64,000 nt of DNA from Janthinobacterium sp. FW305-129 (GCF_020858115.1 NZ_JACYMM010000015.1:1-64000), one strand, 5' to 3'. Positions 55,021-64,000 are shown, counted from the first letter of the stretch. The notes: generated from the letters alone by a model not told the origin. A program made the numbers and translations.

Positions 55021-55620
55021 ATGACACAGAATTTCTTCCAGACATTTATCCTGCTCTTGCTCGTCACCGATCCGTTCGGCAACGTTTCCCTGTTCGTCAA
55101 TGCCCTGAAACGGGTACCCATCGAGCGGCGCTGGAAAGTCGTGGTGCGCGAATGCCTGATCGCTTTCGGCATCTTGCTGCTGTTTATGTTCTTCGGCCGC
55201 CATTTCCTGAACGCCTTGCAATTGTCGGAAGTGGCGCTGCGCATCGGCGGCGGCGTGATTTTGTTCCTGATCGCCATGCGCATGGTGTTTCCGCAGCCAA
55301 ACGCGGGCAATAGCGACCACGAAATGGGCGGCGAACCGTTCATCGTGCCGCTGGCCATCCCCGCGCTGGCCGGCCCGTCGGCCCTGGCCACCGTGCTGCT
55401 GTTTTCCTCGCATGAAATGAACGAAGTCATCGCCCACGTGGCGGGCTTGACGGCCGTGGCCGTCGTCTGGCTGGCCGTCTTCCTGTGCGCCGAACGCTTG
55501 CAGCGGGCGCTCGGTCCAAGGGTCATGACGGCATTCGAACGCCTGATGGGCTTGATCCTGACGGCCATGGCCATTGAAATGTTGCTGGCCGGCATACGCG
55601 CATTTTTGAAGTCCGTTTAA
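55021..55620 (+). CDS. MarC-family membrane protein
   Basis: A 199-residue protein with six transmembrane helices. Family marks are LLLLVTDPFGNVSLFVNALK, LRIGGGVILFLIAMRMV, PFIVPLAIPALAGPSALATVLL and MTAFERLMGLILTAMAIEMLLAGI. The function of MarC (UPF0056) proteins is unsettled; a role in antibiotic resistance was proposed and later questioned. It is 116 bases after the AraC gene on the same strand. Confidence 0.92.
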   Translation: MTQNFFQTFILLLLVTDPFGNVSLFVNALKRVPIERRWKVVVRECLIAFGILLLFMFFGRHFLNALQLSEVALRIGGGVILFLIAMRMVFPQPNAGNSDHEMGGEPFIVPLAIPALAGPSALATVLLFSSHEMNEVIAHVAGLTAVAVVWLAVFLCAERLQRALGPRVMTAFERLMGLILTAMAIEMLLAGIRAFLKSV

Positions 55621-55651
55621 TATTGTCATTCATCCACTGAAGGAGTCCAGC

Positions 55652-56197
55652 ATGAGCCGTTGCGCCCACATATGCCTGATGGCCGATTACAACCAGTGGA
55701 TGAATGCCAAGGTCTACGCGGCGGCCGCCAGCCTGCCGCCCGGCGAGCTGCAGCGCGAGCGGGGCGCCTTCTTCGGCTCCCTGCTGGCCACCCTGAACCA
55801 CGTGATGGTGGGCGACACCTTGTGGCTGCAGCGCTATGCGAAACATCCGGCCGGTTTCCCGCTGCTCGACCCCATCCGCGCCATCACGCCGCCCACGTCG
55901 CTGACGCAGCCGCTGTTCGCGGCCGACGATTTTGCCGCCATGCAGGCGCACCGGCTGTGGCTGGACCAGCTCATCGTCGACTGGGCCGCCTCCATCCGCG
56001 AAGAAGACCTGGACCATTTGCTCGATTACCGCAACAGCAAGGGGCCGAACCGGCGCGAGTTCTTCAGCCTGCTCATGCATTTCTTCAACCACCAGACGCA
56101 CCACCGGGGCCAGGCCAGCACCTTGCTGTCGCAGGCGGGCGTGGACATCGGCGACACAGATTTACTGTTTCGCATCCCCAACCATATCGAGGACTGA
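55652..56197 (+). CDS. DinB-family metal-dependent protein
   Basis: A 181-residue four-helix-bundle protein. Metal-binding histidines are probably in LATLNHVMVGDTLWL and HFFNHQTHHRGQ. Family start features are LMADYNQWMNAKVY. DinB-like enzymes include thiol transferases such as bacillithiol or mycothiol transferases; in this group the substrate is unknown. The Shine-Dalgarno is AAGGAG. The 3' end overlaps the convergent MFS gene by 36 bases. Confidence 0.9.
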   Translation: MSRCAHICLMADYNQWMNAKVYAAAASLPPGELQRERGAFFGSLLATLNHVMVGDTLWLQRYAKHPAGFPLLDPIRAITPPTSLTQPLFAADDFAAMQAHRLWLDQLIVDWAASIREEDLDHLLDYRNSKGPNRREFFSLLMHFFNHQTHHRGQASTLLSQAGVDIGDTDLLFRIPNHIED

Positions 56198-57352
56198 CAC
56201 GAGGCGGTAGCGCCACGCCTTGATCCCGATCAAGGCCAGCGCCAGCGCCCCCAGCAGCGCGCCGCAAGCCAGCGCCCCCTGCATGCCGTAGGACTCGATG
56301 GCCAGGCCGCCGGCCAGCGCGCCCAGCGTCACGCCCAGGTTGATGGCGGCGATATACACGCCGATGGCGAACGCGGGCGCCTCGCGCGCTTCGCTGCTGA
56401 GCCACACTTGCGTGACGATCAGCCCGCTCGTATGCGCCGCGCCCCAGAACAGCAGCAACACGGCCAGCGCCGCCCAGCCGATGCTGCCGCCCGCATATTC
56501 ATACAGCAGCCAGTACGCCAGCCCCAGCAGCACGGGCTGCAGCAGCACCGTACGCAACACGTGTGTGCCCAGCTGGCGCCCCGCGTACAGATTGCCCGCC
56601 ACGCCACCGATACCAAACACCACCAGCGCCAGCCCCGTCTGGCGCGCCGACAAGCCCGCTTCCTGCTGCAGATACGCGGCCGCATACGCATACACGGCAA
56701 ACATGGCGGCAAACACCAGCACGGCAGCGGCAATGGTGAACCACAGGGCGGGTTTGCGCAGCACGGCCAGCTGGCGGCCATACGCCAGCGGCGCCTCGCG
56801 CGGCGTGTCAGGCAGAAACAGATACAGCCCCAGCGCCGCCAGCGCATTGACGAGGGCGCAGGCGAGGAACGACGCCTCATAGCCAACTTGCGCGGCGATC
56901 CACGTGGTCAGCGGGATGCCCAGCACCATGCCCATGCTGGTGCCCGTGAATGCATGCGCGCCGGCCTTTGCCGCCTCGCGTGGCGGATACAGGGCGGCGG
57001 CGGCCACCATGGCCAGCGAGAAATACACGGGGTGGAACAGGGCCGGCACCACGCGCAGCGCCAGCAGCAGCCCGAAGCGCGGTGCATACGCCGAAGCCAC
57101 GCTGGCCAGCGCGAACACGAGCAGCGAGACGATCAGCACCGGTTTGCGGCGCCAGCGCGTGGCCAGCAGCACGAGGAAGGGGCCGCCCACGGCGATCACC
57201 AGCGCGAACAGGCTCACCAGCGAACCGGCGTGCGCGGCCGTCACGCCGTAACGCTGCATGATCATCGGCAAGATGCCGACCACGCCAAACTCGATGCAAT
57301 ACACGCCGAACAGGCCCAGCGCGAGGAAGACGATGGGGTGCGGGCGCGTCAT
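56162..57352 (-). CDS. MFS transporter (AraJ/arabinose-efflux type)
   Basis: A 396-residue, 12-transmembrane major facilitator. It has the N-terminal FGVYCIEFGVVGILPMIMQRYGVTAAHAGSLVSLFALVIAVGGPFLVLLATRWRRKPVLI signature of the drug:H+ antiporter-1 subfamily and the motif GTSMGMVLGIPLTTWIAAQVGY. It is probably an exporter of unknown substrate. ATG overlaps the stop of the serine hydrolase gene (ATGA), so the two are translationally coupled. The C-terminus overlaps the dinB-like gene. Confidence 0.92.
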   Translation of the reverse strand: MTRPHPIVFLALGLFGVYCIEFGVVGILPMIMQRYGVTAAHAGSLVSLFALVIAVGGPFLVLLATRWRRKPVLIVSLLVFALASVASAYAPRFGLLLALRVVPALFHPVYFSLAMVAAAALYPPREAAKAGAHAFTGTSMGMVLGIPLTTWIAAQVGYEASFLACALVNALAALGLYLFLPDTPREAPLAYGRQLAVLRKPALWFTIAAAVLVFAAMFAVYAYAAAYLQQEAGLSARQTGLALVVFGIGGVAGNLYAGRQLGTHVLRTVLLQPVLLGLAYWLLYEYAGGSIGWAALAVLLLFWGAAHTSGLIVTQVWLSSEAREAPAFAIGVYIAAINLGVTLGALAGGLAIESYGMQGALACGALLGALALALIGIKAWRYRLVSVLDMVGDAKQ

Positions 57353-58530
57353 TGCCCTTGCTCCCCGCCATACACGGCCTGGCACAGCTCCGTCACGAAC
57401 GGCCCCGCCATGCCCTCCAATGCCGTATTCGTGAACGCCACCACGGAGAGTTCTTGCGCAGGATCAACAAACCACGAGTGGCCATACGTGCCGCCCATGC
57501 GCCACGTGCCCACGGATTCCGGCGTGGCGGCGGCAAGCGGGTCCGTCAATACCGTAAAACCCAGGCCGAAGCCCCGTCCCGGCCAGAATGGCAAATCACA
57601 ACCGCCCGTCTGGTTTGCTCCCATCTGGCGCGCCAGCGCCGGCGGCAGCAGCGGCGCGCCGCCCAGGCGCAAGGTTTCCAGCAGGCGCATGAAGTCGGGT
57701 GCCGAGCCGAGCATGCCGGCGCCGCCGGACGGGTACGCCTGCGCATCGCGGGCACGCGCCGGCGACAACACAAACCCTGCCATGCCTTCGAGAAACGGCA
57801 GATGGTCTTCCCCCGCATCAAGCAAACGGCGCGGCCGGGCTTCTCCCGCTGCACGGTCCGCATAGGCGACGGCAAGGCGCGCCGCGTCCGTGCTGATAAA
57901 ACCCGTGTCGCGCATGGCCAGCGGCCCCGTCACCAGCTGTGCCACGGCCTGCGCCAGCGGCAGACCAGTCACCGCTTCGATCACGACGCCCAGCACGTCC
58001 GTGGCGATCGAATACGCCCAGCGTTCGCCCGGTGCATACGCGAGCGGCACCGTGGCCAGGCGGCGCAGATTGTCATCGAGGGAAATACGGGACGCATCCA
58101 TGCCGTCGGACACGCCCGCCTGCGCATACGCGCCGCCCGGCGGCTGGAAAAAGCCGTAGTCGAGGCCGGCCGTGTGCGTGAGCAAGTGGCGCACGGTCAT
58201 CGCCGCCACCGTGCCGTCCGGCTGGCGCGGCGTGAAATACGGCAGCCAGCGCGCCACCGGGTCGTCCAGGCCCAGGCGGTTCTGTCCCACCAGCGCCAGC
58301 GCGGCCGTGGAGACGATGGGTTTGCTGACGGACGCCAGGCGGAAGACGGCGTCTTCCACCATGGGCGTGCCCGCTTCGCGGTCCAGGTGGCCGGCGGCGC
58401 GGCGATAGATGTCCTGGCCACGCTGGCGCACCAGCACCACGGCGCCCGCCAGGCGCTGCTGTTCCAGCACGGCATCGAGCAAGGGATCGATACGGGCGGA
58501 CAAGGCCGCGGGAGAGAAGTTGTACATCAT
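57349..58530 (-). CDS. Serine hydrolase, class C beta-lactamase family
   Basis: A 393-residue protein. The SxxK catalytic motif is Ser67-Val-Ser-Lys70 (RLASVSKPI), the Tyr motif is in RWAYSIATDVLG, and the third motif is GGTYGHSW in place of KTG. No signal peptide is seen, so it is likely a cytoplasmic esterase or peptidase, not a true beta-lactamase. Two adjacent ATGs follow AAAGG; I took the first. It is divergent from a LysR regulator and coupled to the MFS gene. Confidence 0.9.
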   Translation of the reverse strand: MMYNFSPAALSARIDPLLDAVLEQQRLAGAVVLVRQRGQDIYRRAAGHLDREAGTPMVEDAVFRLASVSKPIVSTAALALVGQNRLGLDDPVARWLPYFTPRQPDGTVAAMTVRHLLTHTAGLDYGFFQPPGGAYAQAGVSDGMDASRISLDDNLRRLATVPLAYAPGERWAYSIATDVLGVVIEAVTGLPLAQAVAQLVTGPLAMRDTGFISTDAARLAVAYADRAAGEARPRRLLDAGEDHLPFLEGMAGFVLSPARARDAQAYPSGGAGMLGSAPDFMRLLETLRLGGAPLLPPALARQMGANQTGGCDLPFWPGRGFGLGFTVLTDPLAAATPESVGTWRMGGTYGHSWFVDPAQELSVVAFTNTALEGMAGPFVTELCQAVYGGEQGQ

Positions 58531-58643
58531 GGCGTAGCCTTTCAAATGATCAGGCTGCCAAGGTAAGCCAGGCGCGATCAAAGAAAAACAGGCTATAGTT
58601 TCAGTCTGTGCGGACGTTGGCATCCGCAATCAAAAGGAAAACC

Positions 58644-59534
58644 ATGGACAACCTGGCGGGATTCACGGCCTTCGTGCAGGCGGCGGAGCTGCGCAGTTTC
58701 GTCGCGGCGGGCCGGGTGCTCGGGATTTCAGCCTCGGCCGTGGGCAAGAGCATCGCGCGGCTGGAAGAACGCCTCGGTGTACGCCTGTTTCACCGCAGCA
58801 CGCGCAGCATCGCACTGACCAGCGAAGGCACCGTGTTTCTCGAACGCTGCCGGCGCATCCTGGGAGAAATCGAAGCGGCCGAGCTGGAATTATCCAACAG
58901 CAAGAGCGCGCCCCAGGGCCGCTTGCGCGTCAGCCTGCCGCTGGTGGGCAGCCTGCTCAACCCCGTGCTGGCCGCGTTCGCGCGCGCCTATCCGCAGGTG
59001 GAACTCGACCTCGATTTCAGCGACCGCCGCGTCGACGTGATCGAGGAGGGATATGACGCCGTCGTGCGCGCGGGCGAAAGCGCCGACAGCCGTTTGATGA
59101 GCCGCCAGCTGGGCCAGTTCCAGCTGCAGCTGGTTGCCGCACCGGCCTATCTGGCGCGGCATGGCACGCCCGCGCGGCCGGCCGACCTGGCCCGCCACAC
59201 TTGCCTGCTGTACAAGTTTCCCAGCAGCGGCAAGGTCGAGGCCTGGCCTCTGCCCGAGTGGCCTGCCTTGCACGCGGCCGGTTTGCCGACTGTGCTCAAC
59301 TGCAACAATGTCGACACCCTGCTGCATTTTGCCGAAAGCGGCTTGGGCATCGCCGCCCTGCCCGACTTTGCCGTGCGCGCCGCGCTGGCGGCGGGCCGCT
59401 TGAAGCCCGTGCTGGACGCGCACCGCCGGCACGACGGGGCCTTCCGCATCCTGTGGCCCAGCAGCCGCCACCTGACGCCAAAACTGCGCGCCTTCATCGA
59501 TTTCCTGGCCGTCCACGTGTTTGCGGAAAGCTGA
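58644..59534 (+). CDS. LysR-family transcriptional regulator
   Basis: A 296-residue regulator. The winged helix at the N-terminus is MDNLAGFTAFVQAAELRSFVAAGRVLGISASAVGKSIARLEERLGVRLFHRSTRSIALTSEG and the C-terminal effector domain is of the DsdC/PBP2_CrgA type. AAAGGAAA sets the start. It is divergent from the serine hydrolase-MFS pair (113-base gap containing TATAG-type -10-like sequence), which is its likely target. Confidence 0.94.
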   Translation: MDNLAGFTAFVQAAELRSFVAAGRVLGISASAVGKSIARLEERLGVRLFHRSTRSIALTSEGTVFLERCRRILGEIEAAELELSNSKSAPQGRLRVSLPLVGSLLNPVLAAFARAYPQVELDLDFSDRRVDVIEEGYDAVVRAGESADSRLMSRQLGQFQLQLVAAPAYLARHGTPARPADLARHTCLLYKFPSSGKVEAWPLPEWPALHAAGLPTVLNCNNVDTLLHFAESGLGIAALPDFAVRAALAAGRLKPVLDAHRRHDGAFRILWPSSRHLTPKLRAFIDFLAVHVFAES

Positions 59535-59741
59535 CGGCGCCTGCGGCACGGCGCTCGTTGTTTCCACACGACAACTTATTTAATTTGCTACCAATTTTTA
59601 AACTTTTCGCGGACTTGATACAAGTTTTTGTATTGCAGTGCGGAATTTTGAGGAACAATTACAGGCTGGCCGCCCTTACGTATTAACCCGTAGCCCCGGC
59701 CTGTCGACGTTTCCTCACCACACCGCAATACGAAAGCAATC

Positions 59742-61448
59742 ATGTCACTCACACAATTCAAAATCGGCACCCGGCTCGGGATCGGGTTTGCTGTCGTCCT
59801 CGGCCTGCTGGTGGCCGTCTTGCTCGTCGGCCTGTATTCCATGGGGCAACTGAGTGCGCGCACCCACGACATCGTGGCCGACAAGAACGTCAAGATGGCG
59901 GCGGCCAACACCATGAGCGACAACGTGCGCAACATTACCCTGGCGATCACCAGCGTGGTGGTGGCGCCGACGGAAGCGCTGGTGCAGGCGGAACTGGCAA
60001 AGATCGGCGAAGCGCGCAAGAAATACGGCGCCGCCAAGGAAACCTTGCAAAAGAAAATCTCGACGGACAAGGAAACGGCCTTGATGGCCGAACTGGACGC
60101 GGCCCTGAAATCGGGCGCGCCGCTGAACAACAAGGTCATCGAGCTGCGCAATGCAGGCCAGACGGAAGAAGCGATCGCCTTTTTGACGCAACAGGCGGCA
60201 CCGAGCCTGAAGATCGTGCTGGGCGCACTCGACAGTCTGGTCGCGTATGAAGCGCAGCAGGCCGCGCAGGCGGCAACGGACGCCGAAACGCTGAGCGCGA
60301 GCGCTCGCGCCTACATGATCATCCTGGGCAGCGTGGCCGTGCTGCTGGGCGCTTTTGTTGCCTGGATCATCACGCGCTCGATCACCCGCCCCATCAATGC
60401 GGCAGTGGGCGTGGCCGAAACCGTGGCCTCGGGCGATTTATCGTCGCACATCGTCGTCGATTCCAGCGATGAAACGGGCCGCCTGCTGGGCGCCCTGAAA
60501 GCCATGAACACCAGCTTGCTGGGCGTGGTGGCGCAAGTGCGCCACGGCACGGATGCGATTTCCACGGCATCGAGCGAAATTGCCGCCGGCAACCTCGACC
60601 TGTCGTCCCGCACGGAAGAGCAAGCCAGCTCGCTGGAAGAAACGGCGTCGGCCATGGAGGAGCTGACCTCGACCGTGAAGCAGAACGCGGACAATGCGCG
60701 CCAGGCCAACCAGCTGGCGAAAAGCGCGTCCGAGGTGGCCGTGCGCGGCGGCAGCATCGTCTCGCAAGTGGTCGACACCATGGGCACCATCAACGAGTCG
60801 TCGAAGAAAATCGTCGACATCATCGGCGTCATCGACGGCATCGCTTTCCAGACCAACATTCTTGCCCTGAACGCGGCCGTGGAAGCGGCGCGCGCGGGCG
60901 AACAGGGCCGCGGCTTCGCCGTCGTCGCCACGGAAGTGCGCAACCTGGCACACCGCTCAGCCTCGGCCGCCAAGGAAATCAAGGAGTTGATCGCCGCCTC
61001 GGTCGCCAACGTGGACACGGGTTCGCGCCTCGTCAATGAAGCGGGCCAGACCATGGGCGACATCGTCGACAGCATCGTGCGCGTGACCGACATCATGGGA
61101 GAAATCACCTCCGCCACGCACGAACAGACCATCGGCATCGAACAGATCAACATGGCCATTGCCCAGATGGATGAAGTGACGCAGCAAAACGCGGCCCTGG
61201 TGGAAGAAGCGGCGGCCGCTTCGCAAAGCATGCAGGAGCAGGCCGGCGAACTGGCGCACGTGGTGGGATTCTTTAAAACCGGCAACCATGTCGCCAGCGC
61301 CGCCAAGCCGAACCCGGTGCGGGCAGCACCGGCCGCGGCAAAAATCGCTCCTCCCGCCGCCCGGCCCGCGCCAGCGCGCAAGGCCGTCGCGGCCGCGCCG
61401 GCGCGCCGCAGCAATGCGGCTGCCGAGAGCGAATGGGAAGAGTTTTAA
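59742..61448 (+). CDS. Methyl-accepting chemotaxis protein
   Basis: A 568-residue chemoreceptor. TM1 is at residues 11-32 (GIGFAVVLGLLVAVLLVGLYSMG), followed by a helical periplasmic domain, TM2 near 190-212, HAMP (RSITRPINAAVGVAETVASGDLSSHI) and a signalling domain almost identical in sequence to the receptor at 49358-51088. The Ala/Pro linker ends EWEEF. It has its own terminator. The ligand is unknown. There is a 207-base gene-free stretch before it. Confidence 0.95.
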   Translation: MSLTQFKIGTRLGIGFAVVLGLLVAVLLVGLYSMGQLSARTHDIVADKNVKMAAANTMSDNVRNITLAITSVVVAPTEALVQAELAKIGEARKKYGAAKETLQKKISTDKETALMAELDAALKSGAPLNNKVIELRNAGQTEEAIAFLTQQAAPSLKIVLGALDSLVAYEAQQAAQAATDAETLSASARAYMIILGSVAVLLGAFVAWIITRSITRPINAAVGVAETVASGDLSSHIVVDSSDETGRLLGALKAMNTSLLGVVAQVRHGTDAISTASSEIAAGNLDLSSRTEEQASSLEETASAMEELTSTVKQNADNARQANQLAKSASEVAVRGGSIVSQVVDTMGTINESSKKIVDIIGVIDGIAFQTNILALNAAVEAARAGEQGRGFAVVATEVRNLAHRSASAAKEIKELIAASVANVDTGSRLVNEAGQTMGDIVDSIVRVTDIMGEITSATHEQTIGIEQINMAIAQMDEVTQQNAALVEEAAAASQSMQEQAGELAHVVGFFKTGNHVASAAKPNPVRAAPAAAKIAPPAARPAPARKAVAAAPARRSNAAAESEWEEF

Positions 61449-61473
61449 CGAATAGCAACGTCCTCCCCACGGG

Positions 61474-61508
61474 AAAGCCAGGCAGGAAGTTGCTGCCTGG
61501 CTTTTTTT
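61474..61508 (+). terminator. Rho-independent terminator of the chemoreceptor gene
   Basis: The stem AAAGCCAGGCAG / CTGCCTGGCTTT has a 7-base loop and ends in seven T residues. It lies 25 bases past the stop. Confidence 0.93.
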
Positions 61509-61581
61509 CGTCCGCCAATACCACTTTTTTTGCGGCAAAGCCCGCGCAATAGGCAAAAGTGCAAAACGTGCAGCGTGCATA

Positions 61582-61613
61582 CGCTTTACAATCCTCGCTC
61601 GCTTTACAAAATA
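61582..61613 (+). promoter_or_regulatory. Tandem CGCTTTACAA repeat, possible promoter of the ATPase gene
   Basis: CGCTTTACAA occurs at 61582-61591 and 61600-61609. TTTACA (61585-61590) with AAAATA (61608-61613) gives a 17-bp spaced weak promoter. Its transcript would start about at the ATG, so a very short leader or another start is needed. Confidence 0.3.
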
Positions 61614-61622
61614 TTGGTCATC

Positions 61623-64000
61623 ATGAATCAGGCAGAACAGCAGCGCCTCCTGGCTATCCTGGAGTATTGGCACAAGATCGAATTCTTTATCCCGTTTGAC
61701 CTGAATCAAATCACGGACGTTGAAGACCAGTCCACCGTGCGTCTCCTTCAGCGCGAACAGCTGGCGCAATTGCCGCTGCAGTTCGCCACGCAATGGCCAG
61801 TGCCTTCCGACCGCGAGATCGACGGCTTCTCATTGTTCCTCGGCGTCTTCGACAAGGCCGAAATCAACAAGGCGTGCCCGTCGGCCAACGGCCCGGAAAA
61901 CATTGCCGAAACAGAAAAAACAGAACTGCTGGGACGCTCGTGCTTTGCCCGCCTGAACCTCAATGCGCTGGGCGAGCCGCAGTTCGATCCTGTCTCCGTG
62001 TCAACCTTGCCGTGGGCCCTGGGGCGCGCACGCACGCCGGACTGGTCGGGCCTGAGCCTGGACGCCTTCAGCGACAGCCAGCTGGTGCTGCAAGACAGCC
62101 TGCGCAACTTCGCGGCCAGCCGCGTATCGCAGCAAGTAGCGGATGAAGCGGGTAATGTCTCATCGCCCCTGTCCGGCATGGAAATCGCGGCCCTGGCCGA
62201 CCTGCTCATCGACTGGGCCGGTTTCCGCCCAACCGCCGGCCAGCCGCTGGCCGTGCTGGAATTGCGTACGCGCAAGAAACGCGCGGCCGTGGCGGCAGGC
62301 GACCTGGCTGAGACCAGCCAGAACCGCAGCCTGGACTTCGGCGACGCGGTGGAACCCAGCATCGATATTCTCAACAGTTTTTACCTCGATGACCTGGAAC
62401 AGATCATCCGCACCTTGCGTGGCGGCAAGTTGCCCGCCACCGTCGCCGCCTACCTGACGCCGCTGGCGCAGGACGAGCGCATCGACTTGTACAGCCCGGC
62501 CGGACGCCAGGCGCTGGCCGCCATGCTCAATCCGGCCAATATGAACCGGGGCCACTGGCTGGAAGACGCCAGCTACGCCATGAGCCTGATGCAGCAATTC
62601 GCCATCCACGGCGCGCGCACGGGCTTGAGCGAGCGCGGCATCTTTTCCGTCAACGGCCCACCGGGCACGGGCAAGACGACCTTGCTGCGCGAATTGTTTG
62701 CCGACAACATCGTGCGCCGCGCGGCCGTGCTGTCCTGCCTGGACCGCGCCGGCGACGCCTTCATCGGCAAGGTGGCCGTGGCCTTCGAAGGCGTGCGCGA
62801 CCCGATCACGATTGCCCGCTTGCGGCCGGAACTGACAGGCTTTGAAATGGTCGTCGCCTCGTCGAACAATGCGGCGGTGGAAAACATTTCCGGCGACCTC
62901 CCAAAACCAAAACAGCTGGGCAAGGAATGGGCGCGCACGCGTTACTTTGAAAGCGTGGCGCGCCGGGTGGTGGCCGACGGCAATGGCGCCAACCGCGCCT
63001 TGACCGAAACGGAAGCGCCGTGGGGCTTGATGTCCTGTGCGCTGGGCAATAGCGCCAACCGCCGCCGCTTCGTCAGCAATTTTTATGACGACGACTGGGA
63101 TAAAACGACGGCGCGCAAGACGCCGAACGCACAGAATATCCGCCAATGGCTGGCCAGCTACCAGGGCGTCAGCTTCGCCCAGGCCGCGCGCGAGTTCCGC
63201 GAGACGGAACACGTGGTGGAAAAGGCCCTGGCCGAGCACGCGCAATATGCTGCCCTGTGGCAAGCCGTGGGCACGTGCACGGAAGCCGATTTCATTGAGG
63301 CCAGCCAGCAGGCGTTGATTGCAGCCGAACAAGAAATGGATGCGGCCAACGGCGCCCTGTCCGGCGCGCTGGCGCAGCAGGACACCTTGCTCGCCAGCAA
63401 GAAGGAATTGCTGGAAGAGGAACGCCTGGTGGCGCTGACGCAGCCCGGCTTCTTTGCCCGGCTGTTCCGCACGGCCCCGGCGCGCGCCTACAAGGAAGCC
63501 GTCGTCGCCAATGCCGAGGCGCAGCGCCAGGCGGCGCGCGACATCTCCGCCATCAAGCTGCTCTTGAAGGGCGAACTGGAGCCACGCTGCGAACGCGCCC
63601 GCCATGGCCTGCACATCGCCCTGCGCACGGCGCAATCGCGCCAGCGCGAATGGGATGACAGCACGGAATTGCTGCGCCGCGCGCGCATGCGCTTCCCCAC
63701 CATCCTCGCGCCGGCCACCCTGGACGAGCTGGACGGCGACGCCCTGCAAATCGGCGGCTTGTGGCATGAACCGGCGCTGGCGCGCCTGCGCTCGCGCCTG
63801 TTCGCCAAGGCCCTGGCCCTGCACGAAGCCTGGCTGGCGGAAGTGGCAAAAAAAGGTGGCCCCGGCTTTGGCGGCAACTTGCTGGCCGTGTCGAAATTGC
63901 TCAAAAACAAGCGCGCCTACGACCAGTCGCATATCGCCATGGTGTGGCACAGCCTGTTCATGGTCGTGCCTGTCGTATCGACCACGTTCGCCTCGTTCGC
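61623..64000 (+). CDS. Large P-loop ATPase, DNA2/NAM7-helicase-like (3' end outside window)
   Basis: 792 codons are visible and the frame is open to the window end. An N-terminal region of about 340 residues of no known family precedes Walker A GPPGTGKTTLL (residues about 345-355). It is followed by FEMVVASSNNAAVENIS, as in superfamily 1 DNA2/UPF1-like helicases. A long coiled region (about residues 540-650, SQQALIAAEQEMDAANGALSG...) is inserted, and the visible part ends in FMVVPVVSTTFASF, where these proteins lead into the DEAGQ Walker B. It is probably a stand-alone nucleic-acid remodelling ATPase. Family confidence is moderate and the function is unknown. Confidence 0.85.
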   Translation, partial: MNQAEQQRLLAILEYWHKIEFFIPFDLNQITDVEDQSTVRLLQREQLAQLPLQFATQWPVPSDREIDGFSLFLGVFDKAEINKACPSANGPENIAETEKTELLGRSCFARLNLNALGEPQFDPVSVSTLPWALGRARTPDWSGLSLDAFSDSQLVLQDSLRNFAASRVSQQVADEAGNVSSPLSGMEIAALADLLIDWAGFRPTAGQPLAVLELRTRKKRAAVAAGDLAETSQNRSLDFGDAVEPSIDILNSFYLDDLEQIIRTLRGGKLPATVAAYLTPLAQDERIDLYSPAGRQALAAMLNPANMNRGHWLEDASYAMSLMQQFAIHGARTGLSERGIFSVNGPPGTGKTTLLRELFADNIVRRAAVLSCLDRAGDAFIGKVAVAFEGVRDPITIARLRPELTGFEMVVASSNNAAVENISGDLPKPKQLGKEWARTRYFESVARRVVADGNGANRALTETEAPWGLMSCALGNSANRRRFVSNFYDDDWDKTTARKTPNAQNIRQWLASYQGVSFAQAAREFRETEHVVEKALAEHAQYAALWQAVGTCTEADFIEASQQALIAAEQEMDAANGALSGALAQQDTLLASKKELLEEERLVALTQPGFFARLFRTAPARAYKEAVVANAEAQRQAARDISAIKLLLKGELEPRCERARHGLHIALRTAQSRQREWDDSTELLRRARMRFPTILAPATLDELDGDALQIGGLWHEPALARLRSRLFAKALALHEAWLAEVAKKGGPGFGGNLLAVSKLLKNKRAYDQSHIAMVWHSLFMVVPVVSTTFASF

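Overview
The window looks like the origin-proximal chromosome of a GC-rich betaproteobacterium, most likely an Oxalobacteraceae member of the Janthinobacterium/Massilia/Duganella group. The evidence is the rpmH-rnpA-yidD-yidC-mnmE cluster running left and dnaA-dnaN-gyrB running right from a roughly 500 bp oriC-like gap (34438-34938). The protein flavour fits: methyl-accepting chemotaxis proteins (MCPs) ending in EWEEF, a PssA of the CDP-alcohol phosphatidyltransferase type, and a betaproteobacterial-type rRNA leader. This assignment rests on sequence recall, not on a search.

Left part (1-28955). The first 298 bases hold the promoter and leader of an rRNA operon that is transcribed leftwards out of the window. 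Next is a tightly overlapping leftward operon with the same gene order as Escherichia coli yfaA-yfaT-yfaS-yfaQ-yfaP, built around a bacterial alpha-2-macroglobulin. Divergent from it are a B12-binding-type radical SAM enzyme and an Mce/MlaE-type lipid ABC transporter operon (permease, ATPase, MlaD-like protein, lipoprotein, VanZ-family protein). Further on are a [2Fe-2S] thioredoxin-like ferredoxin, an alpha/beta hydrolase and a D,D-carboxypeptidase. A three-gene gluconate/sugar dehydrogenase complex (tri-heme cytochrome, GMC flavoprotein, Tat-exported small subunit) faces a TetR regulator across a well-formed palindromic operator. An aldo/keto reductase, pssA, a CAP-domain lipoprotein, an orphan Hpt protein, a small Cys-cluster protein and an M1 aminopeptidase lipoprotein follow.

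Origin region (29048-40331). A low-GC segment of about 0.9 kb carrying one gene sits against the 3' end of mnmE. It is flanked by a 12-bp direct repeat whose mnmE copy lies in the last codons, so it looks like a remnant of an integrative element at a known integration hotspot. The two gaps of the dnaA-dnaN-gyrB cluster each carry a different palindromic repeat element.

Accessory island (about 40385-45200). Directly downstream of gyrB, AT-richer DNA carries a KTSC-like small protein and a CCWGG-type restriction-modification set. The set comprises a Dcm-like C5 methyltransferase, a Vsr mismatch endonuclease, an MvaI/BcnI-family endonuclease with a long N-terminal extension, and a stand-alone protein resembling the EcoRII N-terminal DNA-sensing domain. 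A long inverted repeat covers the Shine-Dalgarno sequence and start codon of the endonuclease gene, and a tandem 9-bp repeat lies in the presumed leader of the methyltransferase gene. This island is the most interesting part of the window.

Right part (45498-64000). These are ordinary core and accessory genes: a diguanylate cyclase, an AI-2E family transporter, two chemoreceptors, a MORN/YwqK-repeat protein, a DMT exporter with a divergent AraC regulator, MarC, DinB, an MFS transporter coupled to a serine hydrolase with a divergent LysR regulator, and a large P-loop/helicase-like protein cut by the window end. No tRNA, complete rRNA gene, CRISPR array or intact insertion sequence was recognised.
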